64,000 nt of DNA. It comes from Lineus longissimus. Lineage: Eukaryota; Nemertea; Pilidiophora; Heteronemertea; Lineidae. The notes beneath the pieces were generated by a model. That model saw only the letters and a program-made list of their open reading frames with translations. It had not been told where the DNA came from and did not search any database. A program made the translations under genes and the position numbers. The DNA lies in the NCBI RefSeq assembly GCF_910592395.1, contig NC_088309.1, positions 3,412,501-3,476,500 of the forward strand. Reading direction: 5' to 3'. The stretch's first letter is position 1, and each line of letters begins with the position of its first letter. Below are positions 39,139-51,400 of this stretch, one piece after another.

Positions 39139-40233
39139 GATCTGGATTGAAAATGGTTTCCAAACACCGGAGAGTCTGCATGGCTAATACAGAGGCTCTG
39201 GCCCTGATGGCTGTGCCGATCGGTCGTCAACATGGAGAACTTTTAGCAGAGTGGAGACTGGAGCCAGGCATCTCGGGTAGGGTACAGTCACATTGGCACC
39301 GGCACCAGTCAAACATTGAACTAAAAATTTGTCAGTATGAAGTTTGAATAAGTTTGGTGGCCAGCTAGAACTACAGGATGCATTTGAGGACAGTAGACGA
39401 TTGTCCGACAGGAAGTATGAGTATGACAGTTCCTGTCAAATTCTTACAAGTTTGGGCTGAGTATGGTACTTGTGGATTATGGGGAGAATTCCCCCAGAAT
39501 TGTGATTATTACAAATTGATGTATTATCTTTAACTGTTTGCCTTCTTTTTCAGCTTGGTTTCATAAGGTAGTTTGGCAACCCGTCATCTTCATTCTCAAT
39601 CTGAGATGGACGGTCCTGTTCTATAGTGAAGAATCCATCATCTGTCATAATCCATCGCAGCCACCACATCTGAGGGACTTTGTCAGGATATGTTTGAGGT
39701 AGTATATGCAGTAAAAGTTAGCTTGTTAGTGATGAAGATGTAGTCTGCTGCAAATCTGCAGCACTTCAAGAGCATCATTCAAATAGGAGCCTAAAGCTAT
39801 GCCCATCCTATGAGGTTGTGCCAAGAGTCCCACACCACATTCTTTGGTCATTGCGAGACCAGTAATAAATGATGACGATGACGACGAAAGAGGATAATGA
39901 TCTATGGGGGGGGTGATGGCAACTTGCAGTACCACATTACAAGGTGACCATTTCAACTAGACTACCTTAATACCATAAGAAATTGTGAACCAGTCAGCAA
40001 GATGATGAACGCTTCAGGATATTGAAGAAATCAAGAATCTCTTTGTGTTATATCCTACAAAAATCTAATGGTTTGAGTTGTTTTTCAGCCTGGTTTCAAG
40101 ATCATTGAAGAGAACCAGAACCACTACAAGAAAGCCGGGGTTTGTTCAGTGGGAGTGGATGTCACCGAGGCTGTCCAAAGGAGACTCGTACTACAGAAGA
40201 AGAAAACGGAACAGTTTGGATTGGCGTGGCTAA
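39139..40233 (+). other. Candidate spliced orphan transcript (three putative exons)
   Basis: Putative exons 39139-39276, 39554-39698 and 40089-40233 have good acceptors (ttttttgcag, ctttttcag, tttttcag) and donors (GTAGGG, GTAGTA). They stay open in one frame when joined (phases 1 and 2), ending at TAA 40231-40233. The resulting peptide of about 140 residues matches no family I know; its last part is basic (YYRRRKRNSLDW). Further acceptor-like sites precede 40337 and 40651. This could be an orphan gene, a lncRNA, or alternative 3' exons of RMND1. Low confidence, because short open exons arise by chance. Confidence 0.25.
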
Positions 40234-40740
40234 GTATCCATAGACAAACTGTGAACTAAAAGACCTACGTGCCTCCGAGGCATAAGGTTTCTTGTCATTT
40301 TTTTGTCACTGAGTTCATTCTGCTGTAATTTTGCAGTTTAAAAAGTCTTTGCCTCTGATCCAATGTAGTCCAGCTGCCGACATAGCGATGCCAGTCATTG
40401 CACTTGTTATAGCTGACAATGACAAAATTAAGCTGACTAAAGTTTTTGGATTGTCAGAAGACGAGGAGGAGGGCTCTAAAACAGGATGCCTTGCCAGACA
40501 AGTAGCCACCTCAGCTAGGCATTCTTGCTACGATGAAATATCAACAGTCAGTCATCGAAAGGATGGAAGCTTCAGGATGTCAAGTGTCGGAGAATTTTAT
40601 GTCTAATGGCATACAAATTTATGCTAGTTATAATGGTTTGGTTTCTTTTTCAGCTGAGGTCCATGATTGGTGCTGCATCTGTCACATAGCCCCTGGGAAA
40701 CCATCACAGGATCCTCGGAAACGCTTGCTGTGAACAGTAG

Positions 40741-42125
40741 CTGAGGCCCGCACCAAGCTAAAGACTAGCAATTCCTGGACATTCAATTATACGGCAGACA
40801 ATCGCTTGTTTTCAGTGGAGGCCTAAAGTTTTTCAAGTATAAGTTGAATTCTGCTGTACTATAACCAGAACTAAGTGGATTGTCTGCCTCCTGATAGGAG
40901 GTTGGCTACTCTCAGAGAGCCTTCAAACTATTCATCCTCCTGGACAGAGGGAAAGAATGTGGCTAGATTTATTGTTATTTAGTTCTAGAGTTAGTTTTCT
41001 TGTTGAAGGATGCAGACACGGATGTTAATCATCAGTGATCTTCCTGAGAGGCAAACCAACACTCTTCTGGTATTCTAGGCACTGTAGTTTAGTAATAACT
41101 CCGGTATAGCTCAGGTAATGAAGTGGTTCATTTGTTTTCAGTTTTAAAAGCTATGCAATTTGTCGCATTGAACTTTCCTGAGATGGTTTGACTTGGTCCA
41201 CTGAATGTGATAATCAACACCTTTTTACAAATGTAATGAATTGTTAGCATTTTGGTGTAACTCCATATAACTGTCAGGTGATTGCGCTCTGAACTGGTGA
41301 CATTCTGATTGGTCGGAAAGTGTCATTATGGTTCATTCCTTTTCCAAAAATTTGAGACCTGATTGCCCCTTTGTTAGCACCTGAGAGATGGTGACCTCAA
41401 AGGGGCAGGACGGTGGTTATGCCTATTGCGAATGGATACCACTTGGGCGAGTCAAGTGGAGGCTATTTGGAAACCATTGCACGATCCTGAACCTGCGGTG
41501 GGTTGGTACCCCTCGCTACGTAAGGAGAAGGTTTCCTTGTAAAACTTGTTCCACGTGAATAGGCTGTACTGAGAAAAGATGAGAAGATGCGAATTGCCGC
41601 CCTGTGAATATGTCCATTGATCAGCTAGTGCCAACCCGGTCACTGTCTCCTTGGTCACCATGCCTCGGTCAATCAGCAGACGAAGCACCCAATGGCTCCG
41701 TCAGGAGTACATCGTTAACTTCAGCCTGTAGTCAAACCGGTACGCACGAACATCTTAGCTGCTAGTGATGGACGTTGAGCTTCTCATCGGGGAAATACAG
41801 TACCACTGTATACAATGACCCTATTTTTTGTTGGATTCATTTTCACTTAGGAGTGGTCAATAATGAGAATTTCAGGCCAGTCTGATTGTCACCGTTCAGA
41901 GCGTGATTACCTGACAGCTATGTGGAGTTCCCCCAACGTGTTAACTTTTTCATTCCATTTGTAAAAAAGCGTTGCTTGTTTCACATCACAATCATTGGTA
42001 CTTTTGTCCTTAGCAAGATTTGAAGCTGAATTTTTTGGTTGTGACAACCTGTCACAACCTGTCTGGACACTCCAGGAGCGACGTCTAAGATATGGGTGTA
42101 TACATCAACCTTTAATCCTTATTGC
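40741..42125. other. Non-coding stretch
   Basis: No exon, RNA gene or repeat structure that I can support was seen here. The 78-codon minus-strand frame at 41452-41688 has no domain. Confidence 0.5.
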
Positions 42126-42198
42126 CTGGGACAATGTCACAACCAGTGATGGTACTCCAGCAGTGAAGCCTTTCATGCAGATTGTGACATTGTCCCAG
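42126..42198. repeat. 17-bp perfect inverted repeat, 39-base loop
   Basis: ctgggacaatgtcacaa (42126-42142) and its exact reverse complement (42182-42198) enclose a 39-base loop. A nearby direct pair, gtgacaacct/gtcacaacct, precedes it at about 42040-42060. The GTCACAA/TTGTGAC words recur in the cluster. Possible small foldback or protein-binding dyad; function unknown. Confidence 0.75.
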
Positions 42199-42927
42199 CT
42201 ATGATGGGAGGGCGTGATTAGTGACATCAAAATCCGTCAGATGGAGATGTGATGGCACCCAAAGATCTCAACTTCAGGAGACATTTTCTCTGGATTGGTC
42301 ATGTATCGTTGCATTTAAACGCAAAATCATTTATCATACTACACCAATTAACCTGTTTTAGTCAAAATACATGATGAAAAAGGCTGATAGTGACACTCAG
42401 AATGAAAATATCAAATTCTCAGTTTCGAGAGTTCATCCTACTTCTGCTAGAAAGCAACATGGCTGCTGAGATGTTCTGATGGACTTAGAACAGTTGAAAA
42501 GTTTGCTAAAACTCTTATAACAGCGTTTCAAAGTGACAATCTATTCTGTTAAGCAGGTTTATGAGTATCCCTGGATACTGAACAGCATTTTGTCTATGCC
42601 ATATGTGTTTTGGTAAGTTTGACAGTCTAACTTTTCTTCCGAATTTTGACCCTCGATCCTCGTGACGTTTTTTGCGTGTGTATATTGTGTATGTTTGATG
42701 TGTATACATTGTAGAGATATACAGTACATTGCCATATCACAAACTAGTGCGAGTATGACTCTGTTAGTATTGCCCATTGAATTTGTTTCCAGGTACAGTC
42801 TGTCACAGTGTCAGTAAAACAACCATGAAATGAACAACTTATTGTGTATGCCTTGTCCTTATGGCATTAACTTACGCCGTAGAGTGGAACATCCATCCTG
42901 TTGGGTGATGTTGATGTCATTTGAAAT

Positions 42928-42995
42928 ACAGTAGAACCTCCCTTGGCCTTAGTAAACACCTCTCTAATCAGGACACTTCCCTAATATAATGATAA
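42928..42995. repeat. Interspersed 'acctctctaat..aggacac' repeat fragment
   Basis: acagtagaacctccctt...acacctctctaatcaggacac resembles a small dispersed repeat that I associate with many invertebrate genomes. A related copy lies at 43981-44060. Boundaries are approximate. Confidence 0.45.
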
Positions 42996-43980
42996 CTAAC
43001 GAACACAAAATCCTGAGGTGTTGGGGAATAGGGATTTATCAGAAGCTGCATCCTCAATGAAGACATCAATGAAGACATGTGCCTCAAATCAGCTATGATT
43101 TGACTCCCAGGAGAAGTGGAGTCGCTTTCCTGGACGGACTCCTTGAATTCGCTTTGAAACTGATGACATGACCTTGTCCTCTGTACCAACAGTATTCAAT
43201 GCTGTGTTCTTTACAACAGACAAAGAATTCAGTCAGAACAAATGGCAGGGTTGACCTCTATCATTTTGTCTGTCATGCTGTCTTCACTAGTTTTGTTGTC
43301 TTGACTTGAAACATGTTTAGGTGATGCTATATTCAAGGAGATAACCTAGAGCATGCACAATTTGGCTCTCAATTGAGCTACATTATGATTTCTAAAGAAA
43401 TAGCAAGCCTTTACTGTCATGTCAAGCTAAGTGCACCGGAGTTATAAGATGAAAAGAAAAACTTTGTTTTCAGAATGTTTTCAGCATTGGCAGCAAGGTC
43501 GAGCTAAGTGATAGTCACATCAAAAACAACAGTCGACAGGGTAACTATTGGTTAGGCTATGTGCAATCTGTGATAACCTGCACTTTTCAACAAGCTACAT
43601 CATTGAGGAAATATTCTTCCTCACCCTTTGTATTAAGTGAGAAAAACTATGTGATCAGGTGATGATTATCCATCCCATCATGAAATTATACATGTATATG
43701 TGTTATGGGCTGCTTGGCATGCTTCGTTCAGCAAGTTGTAATTCTTGTATGGTTAATAATGGTAGTTTACTTTACAAATTGAGAATCCCAGCTGAAGGTA
43801 ACAATGTAAGTGATGCCAGATTTCCACTGTTGTGGGTTGAAATAGATCACTGTTGAAAGCAACCTGGAAGAGAGATGAAAACACTTTGCCGGGGAAATAA
43901 AATGGTCCGAGATATGTTGGTTATGCTGACATACACCTGCTCTCAGGGTTATCTATGTTGTCTGTGAGCTAATAACAATA

Positions 43981-44060
43981 CAGTATATAGAACCTCTCTA
44001 TAAAGGACACCCTTGGGACATAGATGGAGAGGTGTCGTGAGTAGAGGGGTCAAATTGAAT
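43981..44060. repeat. Second copy of the 'acctctctataaaggacac' repeat
   Basis: cagtatatagaacctctctataaaggacaccc...gagaggtgtc...gaggggtcaaattga shares the CAGTA..AGAACCTC start with 42928. Its ends are partly inverted relative to each other (acctctcta...gacac against gtgtc...tagaggggt), as in a MITE-like element. Confidence 0.5.
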
Positions 44061-46980
44061 GGAAACAAAGAATTTAGTCTACTGATTACCAGCTCTGTAG
44101 TAGTAAGGATTGCTTGTAGGAAAGGGGTTGGTAAAATGGCAAATCAAATATGAGGTCAGGCTCGAAGCTCAACTTTCAGTGTTCTGGTTATTGAAGTATT
44201 TGCGCCCCAGACTTGGCAGATGTCCAGTTGTGAATATGTTGAAGAACTGGCAACAAATTTTACCATAACTCACAAGATTAGATGAGAGTGAAAGAAATGA
44301 GTGGCTCATTGGTCCATCTGAAGAGAACAAATTCAATAAATGTCTGTGTAATGATAATCTATGTTGTGGTAATCACTATAATTGTTATTTTATTGACTAT
44401 TGCCACCTGAAGTGTGCCATCATAATCCTCTGGATTCTTCCCCCATTTCGGCTTTATTGAATGATAGAGATGAGCTCCTACGTTACTTGGGTCTCCTAGG
44501 CGAATGCTGATTCTTCTTCTTCTTGAAATGTATTGCCATAGCCAGCTGTAGAGGTCTGAGCAAGTAAACAGCTTTACAAAGATCTCACTCTTGGGAGTGC
44601 TTCCTCAGGTTGCCAGTCTTCGATAGCGGAGTTTGAATTGAAGAAGCTGATGTCTCCTACTGCTTATTGTATCAGTTGTAACATCATCCTGGAGAGTAGT
44701 TATCCCTTCACCAGGGAAATCATGCGACGACAATGATGATAGCCGTTTTATGCGCTCATTACCTTTGCCTTGGAATAACGATGGATGCAGTGTATTCTTA
44801 ATCTTAGTGCTCAGTCTAGGTATATTCAGAAGAGTGCTGTGCCATACTGCCCTTTTAACCCAAAAATGCACACTGCTTCCCTCCAATATTTTCCAATTTG
44901 TTTTGGTCATATTTGATATTCTGACTTGTAGTCGAGGATTAAGACACCATTGAGCAGTTCTTTTAATCTCGGCAGAAACCAACTTGTACTTGTTGTTAGT
45001 AAGTTATATTCATTCTACATGTATCACTGAATGACCTTTTTAAAGCAACAGAAATAATCGATCTGTAACTCTGAGACTTTGAAATAAAAGCCGTTGGCGT
45101 TGCCGATCCCTAGTACAAATCAATATCGTCGCCGATACTAAAGATGGACTATTTGATCTCCCTGCTTTTGTAATTTGTTTATGTGGAAAGTAAGGACTAT
45201 AAGACTTCTCTTCTGGGAATTTCTGCAGGCTACTTGTACATGTGCATGTAGCTCTGCTGTACCTTCTAAAACACATTGGTTGCCAAAAATAGTAACTACT
45301 GTTTTCATTAATACATTCCATTTCCATTTAGCGGTTTTGGGGTCGCAACCGCAACCGTTTGGGTTGGTACAGAATAACAGAGCAGTCAAAATCACATTTC
45401 AGAGACACCATTTTTCCTAAACTGCGGTCTTGGTCGTCCAGGTAAAACATAGCCACAATTCCAAACGATTGTTGGTGCGGTTCATGTGCTAACCAGTATG
45501 ACCTGCGGCCCGGCCAGTCTAAATCTTGAATCACCAGACTGCGTACAGCAACAGCTAAAGTCATAGATTCCGAGTTAATGGAATTTTTATGATCTTCTAT
45601 GGCATGTTTTGGATCATTTATACTATACGGCCATTTTGGAATCCCCAATGCGGCCCCTGACTCATCCATGTTTTCCTGATTGTGTCATCCAAGCCTCCCA
45701 GACACCAGAATCAATAGAACCAATTTGCTTCTTCATGGGACGGCTATTTCGATCTCATTTGGATACCAGGATGATGTGAACTAGCCAATGTAGCCTACTT
45801 GCTTCTACAGACAACCAATTGATTTTCATGACCAAACCAACGTTTTTGTTCTAAGATTAGAAGTTTGGCTGTCTTTGAGACAGGACATGAACTGAATGGG
45901 TACCTTCTCAAAAGTCCTAGTTGGTTTTAAAAAAGACCCAGTCCAATATTCCTATTATGAATTTCTGTTAAATCCTGACGCATGTGTAAGTCACAGCACT
46001 TGGTGGTATAAGCAGTGTGAGAAGTTTTGAACCTTCAAATTTCCTGTGTCTACAAATTGAGCGTCAGTACATAGATGATGTACGTTGCAGCGGATGGAGG
46101 CAAATAGCAAGAAGTCCTCACCAAACATACTTCAGCATCATTAATTGGTGTTAAAGAACCATGTATCTGCATGTACTGGCACCAAGCCCATTATTTGTAA
46201 TAACACTCAAATGCAACATCCAGCACTAATGTACATTTTCAAGCTAGCTATTAAAGCTTCCATGTTCGAGGCCGAAAAGATGTGTTTCGTCGCAAAGCAT
46301 TCTGGGAAGAATGCATGTAAAAACTTTTTGACAAACACTATGTTTTATTGGCATTCCATAGCTGGCACACGAGGGAGGAATCACACGGTTATATCAGTCA
46401 ATATCCAGGGTCAGGGACAGTAAATGGCTTTCTGAGGAGATATGTGGCAAAGATCTTTTATTTCACTTTAATTTAGACCATGTGCCACAACCCACCCCCC
46501 ACCCCCATTCCTCAACCTGCAAGGCAAATGCTACTAATATTACTAACATGACAAACAGTTAAGTTGCGTTGACCAAGTTGATGGTGTCTAACAATTGCTG
46601 ACTATATCTACAATGTATTTCCAAATGGCCATTTATTTGTTGGAGGGGGAGATGCCTTCAATGTAGTTGCTTGATGTGTTGATTGTATCAGTGCTTACAT
46701 GTAGATAGAGTTGATGATGCCTGATTACTGCCTTGAGTGGTCCGTGGAATCTCTCTTGGAGATGTTTAGTTAATGTTGTTACATAAATTAGTGTTTTTGT
46801 GTGGTGCTAATGGTGTCAATTGTAGTGAAATATTGATGGAGCACTTACAGTAACTGGTAATGCAATCGGAAAGAGCCGGGGCAGTGTCGTAATGACATGA
46901 CTGTGATAGCCGCTGATGTAATGGTGCTAGATCAGCAGCATGTCTGTAGTTGGCATGTATTGCTCAGTCAAGCGCTCTGC
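44061..46980. other. Non-coding stretch with several longer minus-strand chance frames
   Basis: Minus-strand frames of 113-125 codons lie at 44605-44982 and 45328-45669, and a 95-codon frame directly follows the latter after one stop. None has a domain I recognise or a matched splice structure. They could be remains of a mobile element, but nothing shows it. Confidence 0.4.
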
Positions 46981-47036
46981 AATGGTTTAATGGTTAGCAT
47001 GCCCGCCTATCACGTGGTATCCTGAACTTCAGTCCA
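46981..47036 (+). repeat. tRNA-Asp-like pseudogene or SINE head
   Basis: TGGTTTAATGGTTAG (46983-46997) matches an A box. CCCGCCTATCACGTGG closely resembles the anticodon arm of eukaryotic tRNA-Asp (CCCGCCTGTCACGCGGG), with the anticodon changed from GTC to ATC. The B-box region (gaacttcagtcc) is degenerate and the acceptor stem is not intact, so it is not a working tRNA. Confidence 0.5.
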
Positions 47037-48012
47037 CCAAGCAAGGAGAGGTGTTCGAGGATGATCACGTGGCTGGCCCTAGAATTGATCACCAGGCTAT
47101 TTGGGACAGAAACCCAGGCTCTTTACGTTTGTCAGACAGGACATGTCTTCATTGCAGTTGGGGGCACTTTTCCTTGGTAACATTTTTAGCAACAACTGGA
47201 TATTTGAGGCAGGTTTCAATTAATCAGAACTTGGCAAAATACGCTGAAATGATTTGAATCAATGGCCAAGTCTAAATCTCCAGCTGGCGAAATCCCAAGC
47301 GAAGATGTGGGGAGTGGTACACACTTCTAAAGGGACACAAGTGCTTCCTGTACCATCCATGTTTCAACGTCAGACCAGAACCACAACGCCATGCCTTGTA
47401 TGCACATGATGAAGAGCAACCCTTCATCACAAACATGACAAGATTCTCATCCCAACCTAATGACCCAAAGGACATCAGTATGCAGACCCATTCGCCTTGC
47501 CCATCTCCATGGAGATATCCCCGGCTATTACACCCTAATTAGCTTAAAATCAAACCAGCCCTGCAGGACCGTATTTGAGAGGAAACAGGTTGATCCTTTC
47601 CTGGAGATGCAACCAGTGTTCTTGCTCCTCTGGGTGTCACTGCTCTTCATTATTTGGCCAAACCATAGAGAACTTTAATAGTACAACCAATTCATTTGGT
47701 TTCAAGAAGTTCACTCCGCACTTTTTAAACTATCTGAACTTGGCATCTCGAGTTGCCTGGCATCCATGTGTAGGCTGGTACAGTATACCTTCTCCAGCAG
47801 GACATGTATACAACCAATGATAGCTTCAGAGTTAATCCCTGAAATGTCAATTTTAATCCCGTTATGTCAGAACAAGAGTTGAAACATACACTGTAGTGCA
47901 GCATGCATGTCAAAAGGGACACGTCTTCCGACTGAGCTGCCTCCTATTGAACCAAGGCCCTGAACAACTGATGTTCATCTCACCACATGCCCCCCCCCTT
48001 CATCAGACATGT
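47037..48012. other. Non-coding stretch
   Basis: No supportable feature was seen between the tRNA-like element and the minisatellite. Confidence 0.45.
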
Positions 48013-48440
48013 CAGAATTCTCTGCTGCGTGCCGTGCCCTTCTGTTACAGTTCTCTAGAGTGTGTCCTCCTATCATAGCTCCCTGGCAGTCCTCTGCCAT
48101 GTGTTCTCCTGTCCGCGTTCCCAACCATGGGATGGCAGGTGTTCTCCAATCAGTTCTCTACTATGCGTCCTCCTCTCAACCACCTGTCCTCCAATCAAAG
48201 GTTTTTTTGCCATGATCCCAATCGGGGTACTCTAATGAGTGCCCTTCTATCAAAGTTCTCTGCCACATCTGTTCCCATCAAAATTCACTGCCATATGTAC
48301 TCTACCGCATGCCCTACTATCAGAGCTTTCTACCACATGTCCTCCAAGAATTACCGTCCTCCAATCAGAGTTCTCCATGATGTGTCCTATTATCAGAGTT
48401 TATCTGTCATTGTGCCCTCCTATCAGAGAACTTCTCTGCC
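48013..48440 (+). repeat. Degenerate minisatellite, unit about 28 bp
   Basis: Variants of agttctctgccatgtgtcctcctatcag recur about ten or more times in one orientation, with substitutions and small insertions. Examples start near 48049, 48151, 48255, 48376 and 48397. The array is C/T-rich on this strand. Two overlapping frames through it (48127-48456, 48239-48490) are products of the repeat and not genes. Confidence 0.75.
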
Positions 48441-51400
48441 AAATGATCTGTTATAGTCAGAAGAGTTGGAAGTTTTTTAGTATACAATAGACTACAGCAA
48501 ACAGAATTGCCTTCTGCCCACTTCTATAGAAAACCAATGTGATACACGACACTTTATCTCATATTCCATGTACTACCGTTTCCTAGACCTAATCTGGTGC
48601 ATATTGTTGTTTTCATAGAGTTATTTAAGAGAATAATGCAACACTCAATTTTAACCAAGCCTTTAGAAATTTGTCTTATATCTCCCCATGGAGACAGAGT
48701 CACAAAAATATACTTAGGATCGAGATGATGTACATCTAGCCAGCTGAATATCTCTAACCATTCTGTCTTAACACTCACAGTTCATTGAAAGGTTATACTT
48801 TTCCTGTCTATTGCCACTCAAAAATCCCTGCCTGGATTCATTTTTAAAAGTGCATGGCCATCAATTCCTAAGGTTTAGGATGTATGAAATGACACAATCA
48901 CTCAAAAGAGGGGAAAGGTTTTTTGGGACAATAGGCTAGGCTGAAAATCAAATGTTGGGATTAGCAGGATTTTGGATGAACAGTTATCAGAGACAAATAC
49001 CCTCTTCCCCCCTCACAACAAGTAATTCAGGATATCTGATTGCTTGCCTGCCACAGGAGCAACAGGACCGACAGTCTCCGTAATCATTCATGAATTAAAA
49101 CCCCTAACCTCCTGGCATCCTATTTAGATTACCATTTGAGGAAAATGGTGACTGAATTGACCAAGTGTTTCCATCCGCCCTGTCGCTGCATCAGGATCAG
49201 ATCAATATTCGAGACAGTGGAGCCAGATGTCTGCGCGGCTTTGAAATATGTGACGGGAACGGGGCAGGGGAGATTAGCAAATCCCTCGTCGGAGATGAAC
49301 AACAGAGATAAACCCTGTACTGTGGACCGCAGCTTTGACAATAATAACCAGACGAATATCGACTGCAGTTGTTCATCTGGACCTAAGTGATGTAATTAAT
49401 GGGCTTATTAGGTTTGGATCAATCAACTTGAGGCCAATTTATTACCGTAGTGGTGGCAATAGTGCATGTTGAATATCGCGAAAAACATGATTCAACAATG
49501 CCAAGAATAGAAGCTCTACTACAACACAAAATACTGTAAGCTGGCCAATATTCGCGGACGTTTTCTTTTTTCAGATTTTGGGAATGACTGAGTGTTGTGT
49601 TATTGAAAATTGCCAAAAATGCTTTTGATTGGAAACACCAAAAGAAATCATGTAATCCCCCACAGCCAAAATAAAATTCTGATGCGACATGATACGCTAG
49701 TCTGTCACCGTCTCAACACTGGCAATAAATGCTTCAACAAGATTTCCTCTGTGTAGTGTTTCTCAAGTTACAATTACACAATATAAGGAGAACATTGCAC
49801 CATGGTGGCTGGATCTTGACTACAACCAATCTACATGATATTGAAATTCTCCTCTAGCAAACCAATATCAGTCAAGAGCTGCATGTATTATTATGTAGTT
49901 GTGAGGGACAGTTGGTGTGATAGCGCTAGATTCCAGAGGCATTGATGGCAACACACTACAATTTGATGAAAATAAAATTCATTGTCCCAGTATTGATGAT
50001 GAATAACTGTAGAGTGGAAGGTGAGTGGGCAGCTCACAGCTTGGGATAAAAGCCCGTAATAAATCTGTTGGTCCATTAAGATCATCAAGTGCAATCTTGC
50101 CAATTCCCACGGAGTCCTTAAAATGTGATTAAGAACGCACAGAGCCACAGCAGCAGATAAAACCAATCCCAAATGGAGATTCATAAACCTACATGTCCAG
50201 GATCTAAGAGAAACGAACTATACCACAGACACAAGCCTGATGATATTCCAGTCACCACTTTCTAATTTCTCCAGAGAATGAACCGCCAAGTCAGCCTTTG
50301 CAAACCACACCACCACAAGTAAATATTAGAGTGGTTGGGGTTCTGGTCAGCAGACTATCAGTTACTGTACCACTCGCAGCTCTTGACCACAGCATCAATA
50401 ATTAAGCATTCCGGGAAGATAGCTCCAATTGGATGGCAACCATCATTACTTGGAACACATGGGGTGACGTGACCCAAGGACTTTCAAAACGTGGGAAGTC
50501 TTGTTGGACATGTACCAGTACCCCCTGGCGGAGTGGCACCAACTATAAATTCTGGGGAAAGGTCAGTATGATGTTGACAGAGACTTCAAACTCAGCCAGC
50601 ATCATCAAGCACAGATCATGTGATTCACAGGCAGATCTTCTATCCACTTCCAAAACAGTTCCACCAACCCAACTCTTTTGGGTCCATACCATTTTCTTGA
50701 CTATGCTTTAGTCAGATTGAATGGTCCTAGCCTTTTTCTTACTCCATGCATTGTAGAACAACTTTGGAGATTACCAATATCATAATCGTTGCAGTCTTTT
50801 TCAAAAGTGTCATCACAAGGCATTCCGCATACTATGAAAATCAACATGATGAAACGCGACTTCAAACTAGCTCGATGATTTATTCCATTCACATACATCT
50901 CAGGCTAATACTTCCAAGAGAATAGATAAGCATCACATCTAAGAAACATGACTTCCATGCAAACATTAGAACAGAGGATGAAACTTTTCCCTGCACCAGA
51001 CTTCTCTTTGCTTTGCGCTAGATTCTTTGAGTTCGATGACTTTGTCATGCATCAAAACAAGTTGATCTAGTCTTAGCAAAGAAAATGAATTTTCAAGGAC
51101 CGGTATTCCCGTATCTTTTTGTTTCTTTGCGGACAAATTCAACTATTGTGGACTGACAGAAAAACCTGACAAGTGTGAGTCCACTGCTTTTGGTTACCCA
51201 TGCTATCGACAGACACCAGAATGGCAGATGGACGAAAATATACACTCAGCACTAGTTCCTATCCAAGTGGAGGCATAAAAACCAATATTGCCTTGCCAGA
51301 TGGTACTCAGGGCCTTGCTTGTGGTGCATCTGATGCTGCCTAGAAGAAGTGATGAAAACAACCAAATCATATTATGAAGACATTACTGCTGGTGCATATC

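Noticed and set aside
44605-45669. Minus-strand frames of 125 and 113 codons
   Set aside because: They are the longest unexplained frames apart from the 132-codon frame at 15770-16168, but show no recognisable domain or exon boundaries, and the second is followed by a stop and shifted frames. Compatible with chance or a decayed mobile element.
48127-48490. Two overlapping frames of 109 and 83 codons with similar repeated peptide words
   Set aside because: They are translations of the degenerate 28-bp minisatellite.
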